The translations under genes were made by a program, and so were the position numbers. From Paracoccaceae bacterium (GTDB taxonomy: Bacteria; Pseudomonadota; Alphaproteobacteria; Rhodobacterales; Rhodobacteraceae): a stretch of DNA of 8,892 bases. Each line of letters begins with the position of its first letter. Position 1 is the first letter of the stretch. Positions 1-6,498 of this stretch are shown one piece after another. The DNA lies in NCBI GenBank assembly GCA_007131945.1, contig SLPP01000390.1, forward strand, positions 1 to 8,892, written 5' to 3'. The notes under the pieces are model-generated. The model searched no databases. It had not been told where the DNA came from and worked only from the letters and a program-made list of their open reading frames with translations.

Positions 1-470
1 ACGTCTTCAGCCAGGCCACCGAACTGCCGCCGGGCGAGCAGGCGCTGGCGCTGTGCGACAACAACGTCGATGCGATCGTCTATACCGTCGGCCACCCGTC
101 GGGCGCGATCCAGGAGGCGACGACCGCCTGCGACACGGTGATCCTGCACGCCGACAATGACGCGCTGCGCGCGCTGGTCGCGGAGCGCGACTACTACCGG
201 ATGGCGACGATCCCCGGCGGGATGTACCGCGGCACGCCCGATGACGTCACCACCTTCGGTGTCGGCGCCACCTTCGTGACCCGGGCCGACGTGCCCGAGG
301 ACGCGGTCTACGTGCTGACCCGCGCCATCTTCGAGAATTTCGACACGTTCAAGGGCCTGCATCCCGCGCTCGACATCCTCGTGCCCGAAGAGATGGCGCG
401 CGACGGTCTGTCCGCCCCGCTCCACCCGGGCGCTGAGCGTTACTTCCGCGAAGCCGGCCTGATCGACTGA
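1..470 (+). CDS. TAXI family TRAP transporter solute-binding protein, 3' part only
   Basis: The reading frame enters from the left edge (first full codon at base 3) and ends at TGA 468-470, so 155 C-terminal residues are visible. The start and signal peptide lie outside the window. TAXI proteins are periplasmic receptors that bind a carboxylate-type ligand and deliver it to a TRAP permease. The visible part fits the family: a GMYRG segment, then a T-x-G-V block (TTFGVGATFVT), then VTRADVPEDAVYVLTRAIFE, and a C-terminal segment with the LHPGAERYFREAGL ending typical of TAXI proteins. The fused TRAP permease gene follows in the same direction after a 159-base gap, which supports the call. The ligand cannot be read from this fragment; known TAXI ligands include glutamate and related acids, but that does not identify this one. 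The call is firm for the family and open for the substrate. Confidence 0.9.
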   Translation, partial: VFSQATELPPGEQALALCDNNVDAIVYTVGHPSGAIQEATTACDTVILHADNDALRALVAERDYYRMATIPGGMYRGTPDDVTTFGVGATFVTRADVPEDAVYVLTRAIFENFDTFKGLHPALDILVPEEMARDGLSAPLHPGAERYFREAGLID

Positions 471-473
471 TCG

Positions 474-557
474 GACGGCGCAGCCTTCGCCGGCGGCGAA
501 GGCCAGGGACCAGGGCGGCGCGCGGGGCGACCCGGGCGCCGTCTTTCTTTTCTTTTT
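474..557 (+). terminator. Branched terminator-like structure or attenuator after the binding-protein gene
   Basis: Four bases after the binding-protein stop, GACGGCGC (474-481) is complementary to GCGCCGTC (536-543). This outer stem encloses a perfect 9-bp hairpin: GCCTTCGCC (483-491), loop GGC, GGCGAAGGC (495-503). The outer stem is followed directly by a pyrimidine tract, TTTCTTTTCTTTTT (544-557), unusually T-rich for this DNA. Stem plus U-tract is the pattern of intrinsic termination. Because the permease gene lies just downstream on the same strand, partial termination here would raise the amount of binding protein relative to permease, as is common for binding-protein transporters. The pairing is seen directly; the function is inferred. 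Confidence 0.55.
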
Positions 558-583
558 GCCTTCCGCGAGGATGCGGCTAGGAT
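556..583 (+). promoter_or_regulatory. Weak candidate promoter ahead of the permease gene
   Basis: TTGCCT (556-561) and TAGGAT (578-583) are 16 bases apart, and each matches the sigma-70 consensus at four of six positions. The site overlaps the end of the T-rich tract of the preceding terminator-like structure and sits about 46 bases before the permease start. It could restart transcription of the distal genes after termination. Chance matches of this quality are common, so this is only a candidate. Confidence 0.2.
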
Positions 584-629
584 CGGGAGTCAAGCCCGAA
601 CAAGGGGCGCCGAGAACGGGGAGAGGGCG

Positions 630-3344
630 ATGGCCGACCAGCGCAGCGAAGCCACCACGGACCGGAAATTCTCCGACGACCAGTTGCAGGACCTTGTCGC
701 CGCCGCCGATACCGGCGCCCGCGCACCGACCAATCGCCTCGTCGTCTTCCTCATCGCCGCGGTCGCCTTCTTCTGGTCGGTGTTCCAGATCTGGATCGCC
801 GATCCGCAGTTCTGGCTCGCCCAGCACATCCCGGGGCTGCGCATCATCGGCTCCGACCAGACGCGGCCGATGCATCTGACGCTGGCGATCTTCCTCGCCT
901 TCCTCGTCTATCCCGCCTTCAAGAGCTCGCCGCGCAAGCATGTCCCGGTCGTCGACTGGATCCTCGCCCTGCTCGGCGCCGGCGCGGCCTTTTACGTCTT
1001 CTGGTTCTCGCGCGAGATCTCGGCCACCGCGCGCCAGGGCCGGCTCCTGGAATGGCAGACCTCCGAGACCTTCCTGCTGAACAATTTCGAATGGCTCTTC
1101 GGCCCGGTCATCTATCCGCAGGTCCTGGTCGGCGCGGTCGGCATCGTGCTTCTGCTCGAGGCCTCGCGCCGGGCGCTGGGGCCGGCGCTGACCGTGGTCG
1201 CCGGCGCCTTCCTGGCCTATGGCTATTTCGGCTCGGGCTGGCTGATCCCGGAACTGATCGAGCATCCGGGCCGGTCGTTCAACGCCACGGTCAACACCCA
1301 GTGGCTGTCGACCGAGGGCGTCTTCGGCATCCCGCTCGGCGTCTCGACCGCCTTCGTCTTCCTCTTCGTCCTCTTCGGCGCGCTTCTCGACAAGGCAGGC
1401 GCCGGCAACTACTTCATCAAGATGGCGTTCGCCGGCCTCGGCCACCTGCGCGGCGGGCCGGCCAAGGCGGCGGTCGTCGGCTCGGCCGCGACCGGCCTGA
1501 TCTCGGGCTCGTCGATCGCCAATGTGGTCACCACCGGCACCTTCACCATCCCGCTGATGAAGCGCGTGGGCTTCACCAGCGAGAAGGCCGGCGCGGTCGA
1601 GGTCTCGAGCTCGGTCAACGGCCAGATCATGCCGCCGGTGATGGGCGCCGCGGCCTTCCTGATGGTCGAGTTCGTCGGCATCTCCTATCTCGACGTCATC
1701 AAGCACGCCTTCGTGCCGGCGGCGATCTCGTATATCGCGCTCGTCTACATCGTGCATCTCGAGGCGCTGAAGAAGGACATGCCGGCGCTCGGCCAGTCCA
1801 AAAGCCTCCTGCAGATGTTCCTCAAGGCCGGCATCGGCTTCGTCATCGCCGGCGTGCTGTTCTACGGCGCGATCGCGGGCGTGAACGCGCTGCGCAGCCT
1901 CACCCCCGGCGCGGCCGATCCGGTAGTGATGCTGGTGGTTCTGGGGCTCTATCTGGCCGCGCTCTGGGTCGCCTCCGGTCGCCCGGATCTGGAACTCGAC
2001 AACCCGCATGAAAAGAACATCAAGCTGCCGGTCATGAAAGAGGTCGTGCCGACCGGCCTGCACTTCATCCTGCCGATTCTGGTCCTCGTCTGGTTCCTGA
2101 TGGTCGAGCGGCAGTCGCCGGCGAAATCGGCCTATTTCGCCGTCGTGACGATGCTCTTCATCATCGTCACCCAGCGCCCGATCAAGGCGCTGATGCGCGG
2201 CGAGGTCGACCGGTTCCTGTCCGAACTCAAGGCCGGGTTCACCGATCTGGTCGACGGCATGATCGGCGGCGCGCGCAACATGATCGGCATCGCCGTCGCC
2301 ACCGGCGCGGCCGGCATGATCGTCGCCACCGTCACCCGCACCCCGATCGGCACCGAGCTTGCCGGCCTGGTCGAGATGCTGTCGATGGGCAACCTCTTCA
2401 TCATGCTGCTGCTGGTCGGGGTCTTCTCGCTGATCCTCGGGCTGGGGCTGCCGACGACGGCGAACTACATCGTCGTCTCCTCGCTGATGGCGACCGTGGT
2501 CGTCTCGCTCGGCGCGCAGGAGGGGCTGATCGTGCCGCTGATCGCGGCGCATCTCTTCGTCTTCTATTTCGGGATCATGGCCGACGTGACGCCACCGGTG
2601 GGCCTGGCGAGTTTCGCCGCCGCCGCGGTCTCGGGCGGCGATCCGATCAAGACCGGCTTCACCGCCTTCTTCTACAGCCTGCGCACGGTCGCGCTGCCGT
2701 TCCTCTTCATCTACAACCCGGCGCTGATCCTCTACGGGATCGACCTCGGCACCGCGGCGGGGATATTGCACGCGACCTATATCTTCCTGATCGCGACCTT
2801 CGCGATGCTGCTCTTTGCCGCCGCGACGCAGGGCTACTTCCTCGCCCCCTCGCGCGCCTGGGAAACGGCGGCGCTCTTGCTGGTGGCCTTCACGCTCTTC
2901 GTGCCGAACTTCTGGCTCAACCGCGTGCAGCCCGAATTCGCCGCCCTGCCCCCCGCGCAGTTCGAGCAGATCCTCGAGGCCGCGGAACCGGGCGAGGAGT
3001 TGCGCCTGCTGATCGAGGGGCCGAGCTTCACCACCGGCCTGCCGACGCGCACGACGCTGGTGCTGATGGTCGGCGACGAGGCCCCGGCGCAGCGGCTCGA
3101 CGCGACGGGCCTCTGGCTGATGCCCGACGACGACGTGGTCGCGATGGACGAGCCGATGCCCGGCACGCCCTTCGCCAGCGATCTCGGCGCGTTCGACTTC
3201 TACGGCGCCGATCCCGTCGTGATCCTCGAAGTGCAGCAGCGCGCCGACCGGCTGCCGGCGCAGATCTTCTTCATTCCGGCGCTTCTGCTTCTGGGCCTGG
3301 TGATCCTGATGCAGCGCCGCCGCCAGACCAAGCCCGCCTTCTGA
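630..3344 (+). CDS. TRAP transporter permease, fused 4TM/12TM (DctQM-type, TAXI class)
   Basis: This 904-residue inner-membrane protein is the sodium-coupled uptake channel that works with the TAXI binding protein. The ATG at 630 follows GGGGAGAGGG. About 35 soluble residues precede the first membrane span (about 37-57). More spans near 80-95, 107-127, 160-176 and 182-198 form the small-subunit (DctQ-like) part. The large DctM-like part runs from about 230 to 700, with signatures GSSIANVVTTGTFTIPLMKR (about 292-312), LGLGLPTTANYIV (about 602) and FYFGIMADVTPPVGLA (about 644-660). After more spans near 710-770, a soluble stretch of about 110 residues ends in FDFYGADPVVILEVQQ, a last span (IPALLLLGLVILMQ) and RRRQ. 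This tail resembles the DUF3394 domain found at the C terminus of some TRAP permeases. Fusion of Q and M subunits is usual for TAXI transporters. The stress protein gene starts 10 bases after the stop. Confidence 0.95.
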   Translation: MADQRSEATTDRKFSDDQLQDLVAAADTGARAPTNRLVVFLIAAVAFFWSVFQIWIADPQFWLAQHIPGLRIIGSDQTRPMHLTLAIFLAFLVYPAFKSSPRKHVPVVDWILALLGAGAAFYVFWFSREISATARQGRLLEWQTSETFLLNNFEWLFGPVIYPQVLVGAVGIVLLLEASRRALGPALTVVAGAFLAYGYFGSGWLIPELIEHPGRSFNATVNTQWLSTEGVFGIPLGVSTAFVFLFVLFGALLDKAGAGNYFIKMAFAGLGHLRGGPAKAAVVGSAATGLISGSSIANVVTTGTFTIPLMKRVGFTSEKAGAVEVSSSVNGQIMPPVMGAAAFLMVEFVGISYLDVIKHAFVPAAISYIALVYIVHLEALKKDMPALGQSKSLLQMFLKAGIGFVIAGVLFYGAIAGVNALRSLTPGAADPVVMLVVLGLYLAALWVASGRPDLELDNPHEKNIKLPVMKEVVPTGLHFILPILVLVWFLMVERQSPAKSAYFAVVTMLFIIVTQRPIKALMRGEVDRFLSELKAGFTDLVDGMIGGARNMIGIAVATGAAGMIVATVTRTPIGTELAGLVEMLSMGNLFIMLLLVGVFSLILGLGLPTTANYIVVSSLMATVVVSLGAQEGLIVPLIAAHLFVFYFGIMADVTPPVGLASFAAAAVSGGDPIKTGFTAFFYSLRTVALPFLFIYNPALILYGIDLGTAAGILHATYIFLIATFAMLLFAAATQGYFLAPSRAWETAALLLVAFTLFVPNFWLNRVQPEFAALPPAQFEQILEAAEPGEELRLLIEGPSFTTGLPTRTTLVLMVGDEAPAQRLDATGLWLMPDDDVVAMDEPMPGTPFASDLGAFDFYGADPVVILEVQQRADRLPAQIFFIPALLLLGLVILMQRRRQTKPAF

Positions 3345-3354
3345 GGAGGACGCG

Positions 3355-3780
3355 ATGCCCCGAACCATCCTCATGCCCATCGACCTGTCGGACGAGGCGA
3401 GCTGGAAGAAGTCGCTTGCCGAGGCGCTCGACCTGCTGAAGGGCGGCGGTGCGCTGCATGTCGTCACCGTCCTGCCCGATTTCGGCCTGGCGCAGGTCTC
3501 GGGCTTCTTCGGCAAGGATTTCGAGAGGCAGGCGCTGCACGAGATGGGCGAGGCGCTGACCGAATGGGTCAACGCCAACGTGCCCGGGGATGTCGAGGTG
3601 CATCCGCATGTGCTGCACGGCAAGATCTACGACGAGATCCTGCGCGCCGCGGACAAGCTGGGCGTCGACGTGATCGTCATGGGCTCGCACCGGCCCGAAC
3701 TGAAGGACTACCTGCTGGGCCCGAACGCGGCGCGTGTGATGCGCCACGCGCGCCAGTCGGTCTACATCGTGAGGAATTGA
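3355..3780 (+). CDS. Universal stress protein, UspF/UspG/TeaD-like
   Basis: This cytoplasmic alpha/beta protein of 141 residues has the single Usp domain. It begins with PRTILMPIDLSDEASWKKSL, the first strand with its conserved Asp (D10), and ends with DVIVMGSHRPELKDYLLG, NAARVMRHARQSVYIVRN. The SHRPELKDYLLG form of the nucleotide loop belongs to the UspF/UspG branch rather than the UspA branch. The full motif G-x2-G-x9-G-S is altered: G110 is present, the second Gly is Arg113, and G122 is followed by Pro123. The ATG at 3355 follows a GAGGAGG ribosome site that overlaps the permease stop. Known TRAP-linked Usp proteins, such as TeaD of the Halomonas ectoine transporter TeaABC, bind ATP and modulate the transporter. 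The same role is likely here from position alone, between a TRAP permease and catabolic enzymes. Confidence 0.92.
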   Translation: MPRTILMPIDLSDEASWKKSLAEALDLLKGGGALHVVTVLPDFGLAQVSGFFGKDFERQALHEMGEALTEWVNANVPGDVEVHPHVLHGKIYDEILRAADKLGVDVIVMGSHRPELKDYLLGPNAARVMRHARQSVYIVRN

Positions 3781-3788
3781 GAGAACCG

Positions 3789-5117
3789 ATGCCGGGACAT
3801 ATCTTCGGACGCTCCACCAGGGGCACCCTGCCGACCGCTGTCGAAGGCGACGGCGCCTATATCATCGACGCCAGCGGCAAGCGCTATCTCGACGGCTCGG
3901 GCGGGGCGGCGGTCTCGTGCCTGGGACATTCGGATCCGGACGTGCGCGCCGCGCTGCATGCCCAGCTCGACCGGATCGCCTTCGCCCATACCGGCTTCTT
4001 CACCACCGAAGCCGCCGAGGCGCTGGCCGACATGCTGATCGACAAGGCGCCGGCGGGGATCGACCGGGTCTACCTGGTCTCCGGCGGGTCCGAGGCGGTC
4101 GAGGCGGCGATCAAGCTCGCGCGGCAGTATTTCCTCGAGATCGGCGAGCCGCAGCGCCACCGCGTCATCGCCCGCCGGCAGAGCTATCACGGCAACACGC
4201 TGGGCGCGCTCGCCGCCGGCGGCAATCTCTGGCGGCGGGCGCAGTTCGCGCCGCTCCTGACCGAGGTCAGCCACATCGCGCCCTGCTACGAGTACCGCGA
4301 CCGGCGCGAGGACGAGAGCCAGGAAGCCTATGGCCAGCGCATCGCCGACGAGCTCGAGGGCGAGATCGCCGCGCTCGGCGCCGAAAGCGTGATGGCCTTC
4401 ATCTGCGAACCCGTCGTCGGCGCGACCGCCGGCGCCGTGCCGGCGGTGCCCGGCTATCTCAGGCACATCCGCGAGATCTGCGACCGCCACGGCGTGCTGC
4501 TGATCTTCGACGAGGTGATGTGCGGGATGGGCCGGACCGGGTATCTCTTCGCCTGCGAGGAGGACGGCGTCGCGCCCGACATGATCACCATCGCCAAGGG
4601 GCTGGGCGCGGGCTACCAGCCGATCGGGGCGCTGCTGACCAGCGCGAAGATCTACGACGCGATCGCGAAGGGCTCGGGCTTCTTCCAGCACGGGCATACC
4701 TATATGGGCCACGCGATGGCCGCCGCCGGCGCCGGTGCCGTGCTGCGCGCGATCCAGGATCGCGGGCTGCTCGCGCAGGTGCGCGAGCGGGGCGAGGAAC
4801 TCGACGCCGCCCTGCGCGCGCGGTTCGGCCAGCACCCGCATGTCGGCGACATCCGCGGCCGCGGCCTTTTCCGCGGCATCGAGCTTGTCGAGGACCGCGA
4901 GACGAAGGATCCGTTCGACCCGAAGCTGAAGCTGCACGCGAAGATCAAGGCCGCGGCGATGGAGGAGGGGCTGATCTGCTACCCGATGGGCGGCACGATC
5001 GACGGCGCGCGCGGCGACCATGTGCTGCTGGCGCCGCCCTTCATCCTGACCCCGGACCAGGTCGGCGAACTGACCGACAAGCTTGGCCGCGCGGTGGATC
5101 GGGCGCTGGCCGCCTGA
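3789..5117 (+). CDS. Class III (PLP-dependent) aminotransferase
   Basis: A 442-residue enzyme of the omega-amino acid/ornithine aminotransferase fold, which moves an amino group from an amine or amino acid to a keto acid acceptor. Visible landmarks in order are: YIIDASGKRYLDGSGG near residue 24, the cofactor phosphate loop SGGSEAVEAAIKLARQY (98-114), SYHGNTLGAL (132-141; Y133 and H134 near the ring), EPVVGATAGAVP (207-218), FDEVMCGMGRTG (240-251; D241 binds the pyridine nitrogen), and TIAKGLGAGYQPIGA with the Schiff-base lysine K270. Length and motif order are normal. The ATG at 3789 is chosen although the frame stays open upstream into the stress protein gene, because homology-like sequence begins at MPGHIFGRSTRGT and GAGAG precedes it by a few bases. 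The stress protein stop is 8 bases upstream, and the BKACE gene starts 10 bases downstream. The family includes beta-alanine, taurine, GABA and diamine aminotransferases. The substrate cannot be set from sequence; the neighbouring keto acid cleavage enzyme suggests a beta-amino or related acid. Confidence 0.93.
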   Translation: MPGHIFGRSTRGTLPTAVEGDGAYIIDASGKRYLDGSGGAAVSCLGHSDPDVRAALHAQLDRIAFAHTGFFTTEAAEALADMLIDKAPAGIDRVYLVSGGSEAVEAAIKLARQYFLEIGEPQRHRVIARRQSYHGNTLGALAAGGNLWRRAQFAPLLTEVSHIAPCYEYRDRREDESQEAYGQRIADELEGEIAALGAESVMAFICEPVVGATAGAVPAVPGYLRHIREICDRHGVLLIFDEVMCGMGRTGYLFACEEDGVAPDMITIAKGLGAGYQPIGALLTSAKIYDAIAKGSGFFQHGHTYMGHAMAAAGAGAVLRAIQDRGLLAQVRERGEELDAALRARFGQHPHVGDIRGRGLFRGIELVEDRETKDPFDPKLKLHAKIKAAAMEEGLICYPMGGTIDGARGDHVLLAPPFILTPDQVGELTDKLGRAVDRALAA

Positions 5118-5127
5118 GGCGCGCCCG

Positions 5128-5910
5128 ATGAACCGCCTGACGCCCCTGCCCCGTGTCATGGTCGCCCCCAACGGCGCCCGGCGCGGCAAGGCCGACCACC
5201 CCGAACTGCCGGTGACGCTGAGCGAAATCGTGGCCTGCGCCCGCGCCTGCCACGAAGCCGGCGCCGCCGCCATCCACGCCCATGTCCGCGACACCGAGGG
5301 GCGGCACGCGCTCGATGCCGGGCTCTACCGCGAGCTGATCGAGGAGATGTCGCTCAAGGTGCCCGGCATGGCGGTGCAGATCACCACCGAGGCCGGCGGC
5401 CGCTTCGATCCCGCCACCCAGCGGGCGCTGCTCGACGCGATCACGCCCGAGGGCGCCTCGGCCGCCCTGCGCGAGATCCTCGCCGACGGCGACCGCGAAG
5501 CCGCGCGGCGCTTCTACCACAAGGCCTCCGAGGCGGGGATCGCGCTGCAGCACATCCTCTACGAGCCGGCCGAGATCGACCGGCTGGCGGAGGAGATCCG
5601 CGCCGGCACGATCGCCGGGGGTCCGCTGCAGCTTCTCTTCGTCCTCGGCCGCTACACGGTCGGCGAGGAATCCGACCCCGCCGGCCTGCAGCCCTTCCTC
5701 GCCGGAATGGCGGCCCGCGACATCGCGGCCGACTGGGCGCTCTGCGCCTTCGGCAGGTCCGAGACCGCCTGCCTCGCCGCCGCGCTCGCCGCCGGCGGCA
5801 GGGCGCGCGTGGGGTTCGAGAACAACTTCTTCATGGCCGACGGCCGCCGCGCGCGCGACAATGCCGAACGCGTGGCCGAGATCGTCGCCCTGCCGGGGGC
5901 GACGGACTGA
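5128..5910 (+). CDS. Beta-keto acid cleavage enzyme (BKACE, DUF849; Kce-like)
   Basis: A 260-residue TIM-barrel enzyme, slightly short for a family usually near 270-300. BKACE enzymes cleave a beta-keto acid with acetyl-CoA, giving acetoacetate and a new acyl-CoA, with a zinc ion bound by two His and one Glu. Landmarks are the first strand VMVAPNGARRGKADHPELPV ending in the typical LPVT, AIHAHVRD with zinc ligands H50 and H52, VQITTE on strand 3, LQLLFVLGRY (168-176), DWALCAFGR (202-210), and VGFENN with presumed third zinc ligand E231. Most family members read V-G-x-E-D-N; here the residue after the Glu is Asn232. The ATG at 5128 is 10 bases after the aminotransferase stop; no clear ribosome site is present, so translation may depend on the gene before it. 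Automatic pipelines would probably call it 3-keto-5-aminohexanoate cleavage enzyme, but no lysine-fermentation partners are visible, so that name should not be taken as its substrate. Confidence 0.88.
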   Translation: MNRLTPLPRVMVAPNGARRGKADHPELPVTLSEIVACARACHEAGAAAIHAHVRDTEGRHALDAGLYRELIEEMSLKVPGMAVQITTEAGGRFDPATQRALLDAITPEGASAALREILADGDREAARRFYHKASEAGIALQHILYEPAEIDRLAEEIRAGTIAGGPLQLLFVLGRYTVGEESDPAGLQPFLAGMAARDIAADWALCAFGRSETACLAAALAAGGRARVGFENNFFMADGRRARDNAERVAEIVALPGATD

Positions 5911-5919
5911 AGCCCGATC

Positions 5920-5936
5920 CCGGCGCCCCGCGCCGG
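5920..5936 (+). repeat. GC-only hairpin just after the BKACE gene
   Basis: CCGGCGC (5920-5926), loop CCC, GCGCCGG (5930-5936) form a perfect 7-bp stem nine bases after the BKACE stop. No T run follows, so it is not a standard intrinsic terminator. It could protect the 3' end of the operon mRNA from exonucleases, or it may be a chance product of GC-rich DNA. Confidence 0.3.
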
Positions 5937-5950
5937 CGCCGACCGGCGCC

Positions 5951-6052
5951 CAGAAAGCGGCAAGGCAGCCGGTTCGTGCCAGCGTCCGGATTTTCTGCTT
6001 TCGCGCGGATGCTGGCAGGAAAGGCGAAGACCCTGGCGATCAGGGAATTTTT
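5951..6052 (+). ncRNA. Candidate structured 3' UTR or small RNA
   Basis: This stretch holds a 12-bp hairpin: TGCCAGCGTCCG (5977-5988) pairs with CGGATGCTGGCA (6006-6017) around a 17-base pyrimidine-rich loop. One pair is G-U if the plus strand is transcribed and becomes an A-C mismatch on the minus strand, which favours plus-strand RNA. The loop contains TTTCTG and GCTTTC, complementary to CAGAAA and GAAAGC within 5951-5958, so a pseudoknot is possible. A terminator-like hairpin with T run closes the element at 6031-6052. I recognise no known RNA family. It may be the processed 3' end of the transporter operon mRNA or simply its trailer. No separate promoter is obvious. The boundaries are approximate. 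Confidence 0.33.
6031..6052 (+). terminator. Probable intrinsic terminator of the transporter-BKACE operon
   Basis: CCCTG (6031-6035), loop GCGAT, CAGGG (6041-6045), then AA and TTTTT (6048-6052). The loop can close by one G-U pair. The stem is short, but five T residues in a row are rare in this DNA. It lies about 120 bases after the BKACE stop with no gene between, so it fits the end of the left operon. Confidence 0.5.
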
Positions 6053-6342
6053 GCGCGAGCGCGTTTTTCCGATCCCTCGTGGCGGCTTGGCCGGCTTCGG
6101 AACCTCGGGCATGCGGCACTGCCGGGTCCATGTCCCGGTCCGCAAGGGGGGTTTGGCATGACGCGAAACCGACATCCTGCCGCTTCTGTTGCGCGTGAAC
6201 CGGCGAGCAGAGCTTCGCGGCCGCGACCTGCCGAAACCTGCCGAGTTCGGAGGCAAGACAGTCTGGCGCCGGACCGAAAGCGGGAATCCCGCAAGGAAAT
6301 CCCCGGCTGGCCCGTCGCATCGCGAACGCTTGTCGGGGGTTC
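6053..6342. other. Intergenic stretch with no recognised gene
   Basis: Both strands have open frames here, but none has a ribosome site, a recognisable product or the third-position G/C bias of the real genes, and several run through the tRNA. Minor features are a second TTTTT run (6064-6068) and a 9-base direct repeat ACCTGCCGA at 6226-6234 and 6236-6244. I assign no function to these. The tRNA trailer is read from the minus strand at the right end of this stretch. Confidence 0.5.
6277..6292 (-). terminator. Weak candidate terminator for tRNA-Leu
   Basis: Read on the minus strand, GCGGG, loop ATT, CCCGC is followed by TTT, about 50 bases past the CCA end of the tRNA. A 5-bp stem and three T residues are marginal for intrinsic termination, so 3' processing or Rho could act instead. 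Confidence 0.25.
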
Positions 6343-6427
6343 TGGTGCGGGCGGTGGGACTCGAACCCACACGTCTTTCGGACAAGGGTTTTTGAGACCC
6401 TCGCGTCTACCATTCCGCCACGCCCGC
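6343..6427 (-). tRNA. tRNA-Leu (anticodon CAA)
   Basis: An 85-base class II tRNA reading UUG codons, with all arms visible on the minus strand. The acceptor stem GCGGGCG (6427-6421) pairs perfectly with CGCCCGC (6353-6347). The D-arm contains GGAATGGTAGAC. The anticodon stem AGGGT/ACCCT (6401-6397 with 6389-6385) holds the loop CTCAAAA, placing CAA at 6394-6392. A long variable arm with TCCGAAAGA follows, which marks Leu/Ser/Tyr-type tRNAs, then T-arm GTGGG-TTCGAGT-CCCAC. Discriminator A (6346) is the base expected for leucine tRNA, and the CCA end is encoded (6345-6343). It is the only RNA gene seen in the window and lies between two plus-strand gene blocks. Confidence 0.97.
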
Positions 6428-6442
6428 GGGGAACCGGCGACA

Positions 6443-6471
6443 GATATGGCACAGCGGTGATGGGCTGTCAC
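6443..6471 (-). promoter_or_regulatory. Probable promoter of tRNA-Leu
   Basis: On the minus strand, GTGACA (6471-6466; five of six matches to the -35 consensus), a 17-base spacer and CATATC (6448-6443) lie directly upstream of the tRNA. The -10 box ends 15 bases before the first tRNA base, leaving a short leader for RNase P. Spacing and place fit well; the -10 match is weak. Confidence 0.45.
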
Positions 6472-6498
6472 CACCCGTTAAGGGCGCGCAGCTATCCC

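Noticed and set aside
3564..3788. N-terminal extension of the aminotransferase to an upstream in-frame start
   Set aside because: The added 75 residues are Arg-rich and overlap the stress protein gene in another frame. The ATG at 3789 fits the family and the spacing.
3762..5294. Long open frame (about 510 codons) on the minus strand opposite the aminotransferase
   Set aside because: Its product is Arg/Ala/Gly/Asp-rich with no recognisable motif, and it lies opposite a gene with complete catalytic motifs. It is a by-product of GC-rich codons.
6046..6077. Second terminator-like region: two T5 runs flanking GCGCGAGCGCG, with AGGGA and TCCCT outside
   Set aside because: The inner stem is only 3-4 bp and the outer arms also take part in the better hairpin at 6031-6045. 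Too weak to list separately.
6343..6427. tRNA-Leu as an attachment site for an integrated element carrying the transporter block
   Set aside because: I saw no second copy of the tRNA 3' end, no integrase and no composition break in the window; the left block has the same GC-rich coding style as the right.
5652..6452. Frames on both strands crossing 5861-6460, including one on the minus strand covering 5652-6452
   Set aside because: They run straight through the tRNA-Leu gene, have no ribosome site and no family resemblance. The gap is better read as non-coding.
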